From the NCBI GenBank assembly GCA_030645575.1, contig JAUSMJ010000063.1, forward strand, positions 1 through 64,000: DNA of 64,000 nucleotides, written 5' to 3'. Shown in pieces: positions 44,636 to 53,224 of this stretch. The notes beneath the pieces are model-generated. The model did not search any database and had not been told where the DNA came from. It worked only from the letters and a program-made list of their open reading frames with translations. The stretch's first letter is position 1. Each line of letters opens with the position of its first letter. The DNA comes from Caulobacter sp. Its GTDB lineage: Bacteria > Pseudomonadota > Alphaproteobacteria > Caulobacterales > Caulobacteraceae. The position numbers and the translations under genes are program-made.

Positions 44636-46102
44636 ATGTCGCCGTCCCTCGAATCCCTGCTTGGCCAGGCCGCCCAGCTACGCCGCGCGGGGCGGACGCT
44701 GGAGGCCCTGGCGGCCTATGAGGCCTTGCTGACGGCCCATCCCGACCTGCCCGACAGCTGGTACAATCTGGCCCTGTTGCAGCGTCAGGCCGGCCGGCCG
44801 CGGGCGGCGCTCGACTCCTATCGCCAGGCGCTGGACCGGGGCGTCAGCGAGGCCGAGGAGGTCCACCTCAACCGGGCGGTGATCCTGACCGACGACCTGC
44901 GGGACGAGGCCGGGGCGAAGGCCGAGCTGACGGCCGCCCTGGCCCTGAACCCGGCCTATGTCCCGGCCCTGCTGAACCTGGGCAACCTGCACGAGGATCA
45001 CGGCCGGCGGGCCGAGGCTCTCGCCGCCTACGGCGCCATCCTGGCCCTGCATCCGGGCGACCCGACCGCCCTGGCCCGGATCGGCGGCCTGCACACGCCA
45101 ACCGGACCGGACGACCCGTTGATCGGCCGCCTGCGGGGGGCCCTGGCGCGACCTGGCGCGTCGGCCGCCGAGCGGGCGGCGCTGGGCTTCGCCCTCGGCC
45201 GTATGCTGGATGCGACAGGCCGCTACGACGAGGCCTTCGCGGCCTGCGCCACCGCCAACCAGGCCAGCCGCGCCAGCGCCCCGGCCGGCGCGGCGAACTA
45301 TGATCGCGCGGCGATGGAAGCCCTGGTCGATGCCTTGATCGCGGCCTTCCCGACCCCCTGGACCGGCGCCCCAGCCGCCGCGGGCCCGCCGACGCCAGTG
45401 TTCATCTGCGGCATGTTCCGCTCGGGCTCGACCTTGGTCGAGCAGGTGCTGGCCAGCCACGCGCGGGTCAGGGCGGGCGGCGAGCTGGACCTGGTCCCGG
45501 CGATGACGCGCGGCCCGCTGGCCCCCTGGCCGGCCAGCCTGGCGACCACATCGCCGGCGGCGCTCGACGATCTCGCCGCCGGTTACCTGCGGACCCTGGC
45601 GGCGATCTTCCCCGACGCCGACCGGGTCACCGACAAGCGGCCGGACAACTGGCTGCACGTGGGCCTGATCAAGCGGCTGTTCCCGGCCGCTAAGATCGTC
45701 AACACCATGCGCGATCCGCTGGACAACGCCCTGTCGGTGTTCTTCCTGCACCTCGACCACGGCATGACCTATGCCCTGGATCTGATGGACACCGGCCACT
45801 ACCTGCGCCAGCAGCAGCGGCTGATGGCCCACTGGAAGACGCTCTATCCGGACGACATCCTCGACTTCGACTACGACGCCTTCGTCGCCGCCCCGGCGCC
45901 GGCGCTGGCGCGGCTGCTGGCCTTCCTGGACCTCGAGCCGGACGACAACTGCCTGGCCTTCCACCGGCTCGACAATGCGGTGAAGACGGCCAGCGTCTGG
46001 CAGGTGCGCGAGCCGCTCTACCAGCGATCCTCCGGCCGCTGGCGTCGCTACGCGCGGCAGCTGGCGCCGCTGAAGACCTGGCTGGAACAGGACCGGCCTT
46101 GA
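44636..46102 (+). CDS. TPR-containing sulfotransferase
   Basis: 488 residues. Residues ~1-140: tetratricopeptide repeats (LAAYEALLTAHPDLPDSWYNLALLQRQAGRPRAALDSYRQAL; AALLNLGNLHEDHGRRAEALAAYGAIL). Residues ~230-480: sulfotransferase with P-loop FICGMFRSGSTLVEQVLASH, PDNWLHVGLIKRLFPAAKIVNTMRDPLDNALSVFFLHL (3'-PB motif) and a YDAFVA block. Transfers sulfate from PAPS to an unknown acceptor; often linked to surface polysaccharide or peptide modification. Confidence 0.9.
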   Translation: MSPSLESLLGQAAQLRRAGRTLEALAAYEALLTAHPDLPDSWYNLALLQRQAGRPRAALDSYRQALDRGVSEAEEVHLNRAVILTDDLRDEAGAKAELTAALALNPAYVPALLNLGNLHEDHGRRAEALAAYGAILALHPGDPTALARIGGLHTPTGPDDPLIGRLRGALARPGASAAERAALGFALGRMLDATGRYDEAFAACATANQASRASAPAGAANYDRAAMEALVDALIAAFPTPWTGAPAAAGPPTPVFICGMFRSGSTLVEQVLASHARVRAGGELDLVPAMTRGPLAPWPASLATTSPAALDDLAAGYLRTLAAIFPDADRVTDKRPDNWLHVGLIKRLFPAAKIVNTMRDPLDNALSVFFLHLDHGMTYALDLMDTGHYLRQQQRLMAHWKTLYPDDILDFDYDAFVAAPAPALARLLAFLDLEPDDNCLAFHRLDNAVKTASVWQVREPLYQRSSGRWRRYARQLAPLKTWLEQDRP

Positions 46103-46106
46103 CCCC

Positions 46107-47096
46107 TCAGGCCGCCTTTCGCGCCGCCGCGTCGGTCACCGCCGCCAGGGCCGCGTCGAGCACCTCCAGCCCGGCGCCGGTCTTGCTCCCCTCGACGGTC
46201 AGGATGCGCCGCCAGGCCCGGGCCCCGGGGCGGCCGTGGAACAGGCCCAGCATGTGGCGGGTCATGCCGGCCAGGTGAAAGCCAAGCGCCAGCCGGCCGG
46301 CGATATAGGGACGGTAGCGCGCCACGGCCTCGACCGGATCAACCGCCTCGCCCTCGCCGAAGATCCGCGCATCCACGTCGCCGAGGATCGCCGGCTCATG
46401 ATAGGCGGCGCGGCCCAGCATCACCCCATCGACCTGCTCCAGGTGCGCGAGCGCCTCGTCCAGCGACGCCACCCCGCCGTTGAGCACGATGGTCAGCGCC
46501 GGCCGCTCGCGCTTGAGCCGGTAGACCAGCGGATGGTCGAGCGGCGGGACGTCCCTGTTCTCCTTCGGCGACAGGCCCCGCAGCCAGGCCTTGCGGGCGT
46601 GGACGACAAAGGTCGTCACCCCGGCCGCGGCCGACAGATCGACGAGGCGGAACAGGCTCTCCTCCGGGTCCTGGTCATCGACGCCGATGCGGCATTTGAC
46701 GGTCACCGGCACGGCCACGGCGGCCTTCATGGCGGCCATGCAGTCGGCCACCAGCTCGGGCTCGCGCATCAGGCAGGCGCCGAACCGGCCGCTCTGCACC
46801 CGGTCCGACGGGCAGCCGACATTGAGGTTGATCTCGTCGTAGCCCAGGTCCTCGCCGATGCGGGCCGACGCGGCCAGGTCCGCCGGGTCGGACCCGCCCA
46901 GCTGCAGCGCCACGGGATGTTCGACCGGGTCGTAGCCCAGCAGCCGGTCCCGGTCGCCGTGCAGCACCGCCCCCGTCGTGACCATCTCCGTATAGAGCAG
47001 CGCCCGGCGCGTCAGCACGCGATGGAACGCCCGGCAATTGCGGTCGGTCCAGTCCATCATGGGCGCAATGCAGAACCTATGAGCTTGATTTTTCAT
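46107..47096 (-). CDS. dusA: tRNA-dihydrouridine synthase A
   Basis: 329 residues. FMN enzyme making D20/D20a: CIAPMMDWTDRNCRAFHRVL, LQLGGSDPADLA, INLNVGCPSDRVQSGRFGACLM (catalytic Cys), TVKCRIGVDDQD, FVVHARKAWLRGLSPKENR, VLNGGV and GVMLGRAAYHEP. The first codons (MKNQAHRFC) lie in the att-like region at 47049-47081, as happens when an element inserts at the dusA 5' end and replaces the start. Confidence 0.95.
   Translation of the reverse strand: MKNQAHRFCIAPMMDWTDRNCRAFHRVLTRRALLYTEMVTTGAVLHGDRDRLLGYDPVEHPVALQLGGSDPADLAASARIGEDLGYDEINLNVGCPSDRVQSGRFGACLMREPELVADCMAAMKAAVAVPVTVKCRIGVDDQDPEESLFRLVDLSAAAGVTTFVVHARKAWLRGLSPKENRDVPPLDHPLVYRLKRERPALTIVLNGGVASLDEALAHLEQVDGVMLGRAAYHEPAILGDVDARIFGEGEAVDPVEAVARYRPYIAGRLALGFHLAGMTRHMLGLFHGRPGARAWRRILTVEGSKTGAGLEVLDAALAAVTDAAARKAA
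47049..47081. other. dusA att-like site, left copy
   Basis: CCAGTCCATCATGGGCGCAA...CAGAACCTATG, which encodes part of the DusA N-terminus (HRFCIAPMMDW). About 27 of 33 positions match the copy at 49818-49849. dusA 5' ends are known integration sites for a tyrosine-integrase family. Confidence 0.7.
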
Positions 47097-47252
47097 GTTT
47101 TTTGTAAGAGCACCATAGGGTTTGTCACACTCGTTTGTGACCGCTCGCTCTCTCCACGTTCCGCATTTTTCCGGGTTTTTCCGGACTGTTTGTGACCGGA
47201 GCGTGACCGAAACGGGCGGCTAGTCAGTGTGATGATGGCGGAGCGCGTCGTC

Positions 47253-47315
47253 ATGGCGTCGATTGATAAAAGGCGTGGCAAGTGGCGTGCTCAGGTACGA
47301 CGCGAAGGACACCAG
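47253..47315 (+). pseudogene. Integrase N-terminal remnant (dusA-type)
   Basis: ATG-started frame with MASIDKRRGKWRAQVRREGHQP, the arm-type N-terminus of tyrosine integrases, after which the frame loses similarity by ~47315. No catalytic domain follows. Sits just inside the left att copy, where the integrase of a dusA element would be. Confidence 0.6.
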
Positions 47316-47339
47316 CCGCCCGGCGTGCGACACCCAACT

Positions 47340-48811
47340 TCATCGTCGGCGCAACGCGGACCAAACCCCCGCTATCAGCAGAAGCACGAGCACGGCGATG
47401 CATGCATTGGCGAAGTAGTCGCCGGCTTGTCCATAAAGCGTGTGACGGTGCGCCATCGGCATGTCGGCGTACAAAATTGTGCCTGGTGACACGAAGGAGT
47501 CGTTCGAGGCGAGGCGTACGCCATTGGCGGTGGCCGCGACAGAGAGGCCGTTGCTGGTAGCGCGCAAGACGCCGAAACCGCCTTCGATGCCACGCATGAC
47601 ACTCATCTCGCCGTGAAGCGGCGTGATGGCGCGCCAATCGTTAGCGGGGATAACCAGCAAGTCGGCGCGCTGCTGCGCGGCTGCGCGCGCGAACGCTGGA
47701 AAGTCGGCGTCAAAGCAGATTACGACGGCAACGCGGCCAAACGGGGTCTCGAGCGTCGTGACCCGGCCGTCGCCAGCGACGATCGGCTCGCCAGGCACAG
47801 GCACGGACTTTAGATACTCGAGCGCCACGGCGCCTGCTGGCGTGAAGACCATAGCCTTGTTGTGCATGAGCGCTTCAGGGTCGTTGGGAACGCTGACCAC
47901 ACCCGCGATCAGGTAAACCCCATGGCTTTGGGCGAAGGCCTGAGCGCGGGCGATGAAGGCTTGCTCGAATTGAGCGTCATATTGCGCCGCGGCTTCGTAC
48001 CAAACGATCAGGGAGGCGCCTTCGCGGGCAGCGGTCTCGGACGCGGCGAAAAGAGAGTCAAGGCGTGTGGCGCTGTTGGCGGCGCGGCAGGCATAGTCAT
48101 CGCGCGCAGCGCAGCCTTCAAAGAAGCGGTCACTGAACTCCGACGGGTTGCTGAGTGCGGCAACGCGAACGGTCTCGGCGCGCGGCGCCGCGTAAAGCGA
48201 CCACGCGCCGTAACCGAGAGCGGCGACCAAGCAGGCGGCGAAAACAGCGCTCGGCGCGGCCGCGCCGAGTGCGCGCGTGTCGAACAGCGGCTGCACGGCG
48301 CTGGCGAACCACATCACCAGAAAGGCGATGCCCCACAGGCCAGTCAGCGATGCGAGTTGCACCAACGGCAGGAACGGGAGTTGGACATAAGCGTCATTTC
48401 CCCAGGTGCCGAAAGGGCTGCCGAGGGAAAGGGCGTACAGCAGCGTGACGCCAGCGGTGGGGAAAACGAGAGAGCCCAGGAGGCCGACTAGGCGCGGTGC
48501 GATCAGGCGGTGAAACAGGTACGGCACGCCCCGATCACCCCAGAGATCGCGCTGGTGATCGCGTACTCGGCGTCCGCCATCGGGATTGCGCCGCGGAACA
48601 TAACAAACGCGGCAATGGCGCTGGCGACGGACGTTAGCGCGAAGCCGACCAGCGGGCCGGACATCATGACGAATCGAAGCATTAGCATCGGCGCCAGCCA
48701 CGCAGCGAAGATGTTGGCTTGGACGCCGTTCGAGAAGCACAACGCCGCAGCGCCGATGATGAGAGCCAGCCAGCGTGCCAGGGCGGAGTTAAGCGCGGTG
48801 GGCTGGGGCAT
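47340..48811 (-). pseudogene. Apolipoprotein N-acyltransferase-like/CN-hydrolase gene with a frameshift
   Basis: First frame from ATG at 48811: hydrophobic N-terminus (ALARWLALIIGAAALCF, WLAPMLMLRFVMM, ASAIAAFVMFRGAIPMADAEYA). After ...AISGVIG the frame shifts to one reading PYLFHRLIAPRLVGLLGSLVFP and the CN-hydrolase domain (SLIVWYEAAA with catalytic Glu, MVFTPAGAVALEYLKSVPVPGEP with Lys, VICFDADFPAFARAA with Cys). One extra G in the G4 run (CCCC at 48529-48532 on the plus strand) would restore ...IGGVPYLF. Either a recent deletion or a sequencing error. Lnt-type fold, but the E/K/C nitrilase triad is intact. Less GC-rich than its surroundings. Confidence 0.75.
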
Positions 48812-48823
48812 TCTTGTGGGCCT

Positions 48824-48880
48824 ATGCAATGAATTGCATATTAGTTAGCATAGCGCGCCGCCATATGCAACTATGTGCAT
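48824..48880. promoter_or_regulatory. Paired ATGCA-N6-TGCAT operators between the Lnt-like and padR genes
   Basis: ATGCAATGAATTGCAT at 48824-48839 and ATGCAACTATGTGCAT at 48865-48880. Both are 16-bp ATGCA-N6-TGCAT, with 25 bp between. The divergent arrangement points to control of both genes by the PadR-family repressor; PadR proteins often bind inverted ATG-rich sites of this size. Confidence 0.75.
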
Positions 48881-48906
48881 AATGGTTGGTCACTGACGGG
48901 TTTCCC

Positions 48907-49443
48907 ATGTCTTTGAGGCACTTGATCCTGGCCTTGGTGGCCGCTCGTGAGTCAACGGGCTACGAGATCACCAAGGAGTTCGATGAGGTTGCCGGTTTTT
49001 TCTGGCGCGCCACACATCAGCAGGTTTACCGCGAACTAGGGACTTTGGCCGATGCGGGGCTCCTGCGCTTCAGCGAGGTTGAGCAGCACGGAAAGCCGGA
49101 CAAGAAGGTCTACGCGATCACGGCAGAGGGGCGGAAGGCGTTCGCGGATTGGTTTCGAGAGCCGACGGACCCGCCGCGGGCCGCCGATCCGCTGATGATC
49201 AAATTTTTCGCAGCCGAGCTTGTCGGCATAGACGAGCTGCGGAGACAACTGGCGAACGCACGGGCGCGGCGAGAGGCGATATTGGCTGCTTACGAGGCCA
49301 TCCAGGCGCAGCACTATTCAGAGCCGATGAAGGAGATGCCGCGCTGGAAGCAGCTGATATTTATGACACTGCGGCTCGGCATGGCGCGCGAGCGCGCGTG
49401 GCTTGAGTGGGCGGATGAGAGCGAGAAGGTGTTGCGGACATAG
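48907..49443 (+). CDS. PadR-family transcriptional regulator
   Basis: 178 residues from MSLRHLILALVAARESTGYEITKEFDEVAGFFWRATHQQVYRELGTL, a PadR winged helix, then HGKPDKKVYAITAEGRKAFADWF and a C-terminal coiled-coil dimerisation region (DELRRQLANARARREAILAAYEAIQ; MTLRLGMARERAWLEWADE). Represses a membrane/detoxification gene in most cases. Divergent from the Lnt-like gene and separated from it by the paired operators. Confidence 0.92.
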   Translation: MSLRHLILALVAARESTGYEITKEFDEVAGFFWRATHQQVYRELGTLADAGLLRFSEVEQHGKPDKKVYAITAEGRKAFADWFREPTDPPRAADPLMIKFFAAELVGIDELRRQLANARARREAILAAYEAIQAQHYSEPMKEMPRWKQLIFMTLRLGMARERAWLEWADESEKVLRT

Positions 49444-49981
49444 AGCCCACCTCTGCCGCTTGCGACGCCCGGCGTCTCCGCCCTGGCCACAAGGACTCGG
49501 AATACCCTTTTGCGTCAGTTTGTGCGGATGCGGCTGTCCACTTAGGGCCGATCGCTTCCGCCCAGACACAATGTTTCCAGCGACCGTTGACGTGCACATT
49601 ACAGCCGCTTGGATCATCTCCCCAAACTCATCCGCCTGCCCCGCGGCGGTCACACGCCCTCGTGTGACCGCGTGACTGCGCCTAGTCCGGCCCACTCGCA
49701 ACAACCGACAACTTGCGCGCCGTTCAGGAAAAATCGGGCGCCATGAAGCACTCTCAGTGAGTGTGACCGCGTTGTGACCGCGCTTTGGTAAGCGCTTGAA
49801 ATCCTACGTGCGTCCGCCCAGTCCATCAGGGGGCCACACAGAATCTATGTGATTGAAAATGCGTCACTTTTTCTGCAGTCTCAAGGAGTTGGCTCGCAGC
49901 GAATGCAACCGAATTTACGCTATCGCACGACGTTTTTCGCGGCCTTTCGACGAGTCAGCGCACACGGAGCGCACACGAATA
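49444..49981. other. Non-coding stretch with att copy and TGTGACCG repeats
   Basis: No supported gene in 538 bp. It contains the inner dusA att copy (49818-49849) and several TGTGACCG words (49671, 49760, 49773), matching the set near the left att (47136, 47192, 47204). They may be integrase arm sites. Confidence 0.5.
49818..49849. other. Second dusA att-like copy with displaced dusA 5' remnant
   Basis: CCAGTCCATCAGGGGGCC...CAGAATCTATG. Read on the minus strand it encodes HRFCVAP then, after a missing C, LMDWADA, i.e. a degraded dusA N-terminus. It marks a former dusA start pushed away by an insertion. Confidence 0.7.
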
Positions 49982-50173
49982 TGGCGACGTACGCAAGGCT
50001 CGGTTCGGGCTCCTGGCGCGTCCAGGTCCGGCGGAAGGGCCGCTATGTAAGCGAGACCTTTCTCCGGCGCGAGGACGCCCGCAAATGGGCGACCGACGCC
50101 GAACGGCAGGTGGACCGCGGCGAGACGCCCACCAGCTCAAAGATCGCTCGGCTTAACAGCTTCGCCGATCTCG
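49981..50173 (+). pseudogene. Second integrase N-terminal remnant
   Basis: Reads MATYARLGSGSWRVQVRRKG, YVSETFLRREDARKWATDAERQVDRGETP and KIARLNSFADLV, a typical tyrosine-integrase arm-binding/SAM-like N-terminus (~64 residues). Then the frame leaves the family. The catalytic domain is absent. Different from the fragment at 47253, so two elements have inserted here. Confidence 0.75.
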
Positions 50174-50327
50174 TTTCGCGAGATAGGGAAAATGCATATC
50201 GATTTCGGTTCTTCGAGACGGGGATGCTCGGCGATTGGGGCAACCGGACGCCCCTTTTGACCTGGGTCATTGAGTCTCGCGCCGCCTGGGGCCATCCTCC
50301 GCGCCTAGGAGAATTCGTCTGATCCGA

Positions 50328-50672
50328 TTGCTCAGCTTTCTGCTGGTCTGGACCGCCGCACTGGCCTTGCCGCTGGTCGCCGCGCCGGGGGCGCATGCCA
50401 CGGCGAAAGCGACGCCCTGTCCGATGCTAGCCGTCGGCGTGGCGGTGAACCATGCCGGGGTGGACTGTTGCGATCACGGCCAGGGCTCGACCGACCAGAC
50501 GGCGCCCTGCAAGCCGGGGATGGCCTGTTTCGCCACGGCCGCCGCGCTGCCCGCCGCGAGCATCGATCTCTCGTTGATCTCTTTCGACGACCCTGATCCC
50601 GTCCGGCCCCCGACGCGAGTGCTCACGTCCCGGCCCCCGGACCGCGACATACGACCTCCCATCGCCCTCTGA
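50328..50672 (+). CDS. Small Cys-rich secreted protein at the head of the copper cluster
   Basis: 114 residues from TTG (start uncertain; a CTG at 50319 has AGGAG at better spacing). N-terminal hydrophobic leader (LLSFLLVWTAALALPLVAAPGAHA-type). The mature part has a metal-like Cys/His/Met set: PCPMLAV, NHAGVDCCDHG, CKPGMACFA. The C-terminal ~40 residues are Pro/Arg-rich. Directly precedes cusC. A periplasmic metal-binding role is inferred from the Cys pattern and the neighbours only. Confidence 0.55.
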   Translation: MLSFLLVWTAALALPLVAAPGAHATAKATPCPMLAVGVAVNHAGVDCCDHGQGSTDQTAPCKPGMACFATAAALPAASIDLSLISFDDPDPVRPPTRVLTSRPPDRDIRPPIAL

Positions 50673-50744
50673 CCCTCGACTGACCGCCGGCCCCTCCGTG
50701 GGCCGGCCGCTGGCGCTCGCGCGCCGTCATGAGGAGTTTGGAGC

Positions 50745-51977
50745 ATGTCTCCCTTGAAACTGGCGTGGCTGCTTGCCCTGAGCGCCACCGCCGTATCGGC
50801 CCACGCCGAGCCGCTGACTTTTGATCAAGCGCTGGCCCGCGCCGGTGAGACCGCGCCGAGCCTCAGGGCCGCCGCCCTGCGGGTCGATGCGGCGCGATTG
50901 GCCAGCCGCGGCGCCGGGTCCTTGCCCGACCCCAGGCTGGCTCTGGGGGTCGAGAACCTGCCAATCAGCGGTCCCATGGCGGGTCGCTTCGGGGCGGACG
51001 AGATGACCATGGCCAGCGTCGGGGTGATGCAGGACATGCCAAGCCGCCCCGCTCGCCGGGCGGCGGTTGAACGCGCCGGCGCCGAGATCGGCATGGCGGA
51101 CGCCCAGACAGGCCTCGAGGCGCGGGCGGTCCGGCTGGCGGTGGCCCAGGCCTGGGTCGATCTCCACTACACCCGGGCGCGGCTGGCGGCGCTGGACGAG
51201 GTCGAGAAGGCCCTCGGGCCGATCCTCGGCACGGCGCCCTCGGCCGTGACGCGGGGGGCGAGACCCGCCGAGACCATCGATCCGGCCGAATGGCTGCTGG
51301 CCATCGCCGATCGTCGCAGCGCGCTGATGGCCGATCTTGCGAAGGCCCGGGCCGCGCTGGTGCAATGGACCGGCGATCCGGCGGCCTCGGTGAGCGGAGA
51401 GCCGCCGCGATGGGACGTCGATCCGGTCATGCTGCGCGCGGGCCTGGGCCGCCATCCCACGTTGCTGGCCTACGACGCGGGCGCCCGGCTGGCCGACGCG
51501 GATTTGGCCGGAGCGCGGGCCACGCTGACGCCGGACTGGAGCTGGGAGCTGGCCTACCAGCGCAGGGATCCGATGTTCGGTGACATGGTCTCGGCGCGCG
51601 TCACGGTGTCCCTTCCCCTTCGCAAGGGCGAGCGGCAGGGCCCGATGATCGACGCCCGGTCCATCGACGCCGGCCGGGCGAGGGTCGACCGGGAGGTCGC
51701 GCGACGGCGGCTGGCCGCCGAACTTGATGGCGACCTGGCCACCCTTCAGATGCGCCGGGAACTCTGGGCGCGGGCGCGGGACGGCCGACTGCCGCTTGCG
51801 CTGCGCCGGGCCGATCTGGAAACCGCCAGCTATGCGGCCGGAACGGCGGGCCTGCCGAATGTACTGGCCGCCTTCACCGCGCTCGCCGACGCCAAGCTCG
51901 ACCTTCTCGACAAGGAGGCCGACGCCCTGCGCGAGGCCGTGCGGATCAACATCACCTACGGGAGCGACGCATCATGA
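50745..51977 (+). CDS. TolC-family outer-membrane factor (CusC type)
   Basis: 410 residues with signal peptide (MSPLKLAWLLALSATAVSAHA). OEP features: FDQALARAGETAPSLRAAALRVDAARLASRGAGSLPDPRLALGVENLPI, VGVMQDMPS, and two helical repeats ending DAKLDLLDKEADALREAVRINITYG. Outer-membrane channel for the CusBA pump. Overlaps cusB by 4 bp. Confidence 0.9.
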   Translation: MSPLKLAWLLALSATAVSAHAEPLTFDQALARAGETAPSLRAAALRVDAARLASRGAGSLPDPRLALGVENLPISGPMAGRFGADEMTMASVGVMQDMPSRPARRAAVERAGAEIGMADAQTGLEARAVRLAVAQAWVDLHYTRARLAALDEVEKALGPILGTAPSAVTRGARPAETIDPAEWLLAIADRRSALMADLAKARAALVQWTGDPAASVSGEPPRWDVDPVMLRAGLGRHPTLLAYDAGARLADADLAGARATLTPDWSWELAYQRRDPMFGDMVSARVTVSLPLRKGERQGPMIDARSIDAGRARVDREVARRRLAAELDGDLATLQMRRELWARARDGRLPLALRRADLETASYAAGTAGLPNVLAAFTALADAKLDLLDKEADALREAVRINITYGSDAS

Positions 51978-53224
51978 GCGCGTTCAATCGAATTTCGACG
52001 CCTCGGGTCGTCGTGGCGGCCGTGGCGCTGGCGCTGGTCGCCGGCGCGGGCGGCTATGGCCTGGCGCGGCTGGGCTCGCCCTCGGCCGATCCGGCGGCGC
52101 CGGCCAAAGAGGCCGGACCCAAGATCCTCTACTGGCATGACCCGATGCTGCCGGCGGAACGCTATCCCGGCCCGGGCAAGTCTTCCATGGGCATGGACCT
52201 GATCCCGAAATACGCCGACGAGAGCGGCGAGGCCGGGGTTCGCATCGATCCGGCCAGCCTGCAGAGCCTGGGCGGCCGGATCGTCGCCGCCACGCGCGGA
52301 ACCCTGCCCTCCGGTCTCACGGCGACAGGCGTGGTGGACTTCAACCAGCGCGACGTGGCCATCGTCCAGGCGCGGACCGCGGGGTTCGTGCAGAGGGTCT
52401 ACAACCGCGCGCCGGGCGATCTCGTCGGCGCCGGCGCGCCGCTGGCCGATCTGCTGGTCACCGAATGGGGCGGCGCCCAGGCCGAGTACCTCGCGGTGCG
52501 CCGCGCAGGCGACCCGGGCCTGGCGCGGGTCGCGCGGCAGCGGCTGGTTCTGCTCGGCATGTCCGACGAATTGATTGACCGGATCGACCGCACCGACCGT
52601 CCGCAAACGGTGGTGACCATCTCGACGCCGACCGGCGGGGTGATCCGCACGCTGAGCGTCAGGGCCGGCATGACCGTCATGGCCGGCCAGACCCTGGCCG
52701 AGGTCAATGGCCTGGGCACGGTCTGGGTCAACGCCGCCATCCCGGAAGCCCTGGCCGGACAGGTTCGGGCGGGCTCGCCGGTCAGCGTGACCTTCGCCGC
52801 CTTCCCCGGCGAGACCTTCGCCGGCCACGTATCGACGATCCTGCCCGAGACCCAGGGCGAGACACGGACCCTGACCGCACGGATCGAGCTTTCCAACCGG
52901 GGCGATCGACTGAAGCCCGGCATGTTCGCCACTGTTCAGCTCGGCGCGACCGCAAGGCCGGCCCTGCTGGTCCCGTCGGAAGCCGTCATCCGCACCGGCA
53001 GGCGCACCCTGGTCATGCTGGCGCTGGACGGCGGCCGCTATCAGCCCGTCGAGATCCGGACCGGCCGGGAAGCGGGCGGCAAGACCGAGGTCCTCGCCGG
53101 CCTGGCGGACGGCGAGAAGGTCGTCGCCTCCGGCCAGTTCCTGATCGACTCCGAGGCCAGCCTGTCGGGCGTCACGGCCCGCCCGATCGAGGATGGCGAC
53201 ATGCCGACCGGAGACCGGCCATGA
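51974..53224 (+). CDS. Cation-efflux RND periplasmic adaptor (CusB type) with N-terminal metal-binding domain
   Basis: 416 residues with a membrane-anchor N-terminus. A heavy-metal-binding segment ([33 protein letters not shown]) precedes barrel-sandwich, lipoyl-like and MPD domains ([82 protein letters not shown]). Membrane-fusion protein linking CusA and CusC. 4-bp overlaps on both sides. Confidence 0.93.
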   Translation: MSAFNRISTPRVVVAAVALALVAGAGGYGLARLGSPSADPAAPAKEAGPKILYWHDPMLPAERYPGPGKSSMGMDLIPKYADESGEAGVRIDPASLQSLGGRIVAATRGTLPSGLTATGVVDFNQRDVAIVQARTAGFVQRVYNRAPGDLVGAGAPLADLLVTEWGGAQAEYLAVRRAGDPGLARVARQRLVLLGMSDELIDRIDRTDRPQTVVTISTPTGGVIRTLSVRAGMTVMAGQTLAEVNGLGTVWVNAAIPEALAGQVRAGSPVSVTFAAFPGETFAGHVSTILPETQGETRTLTARIELSNRGDRLKPGMFATVQLGATARPALLVPSEAVIRTGRRTLVMLALDGGRYQPVEIRTGREAGGKTEVLAGLADGEKVVASGQFLIDSEASLSGVTARPIEDGDMPTGDRP

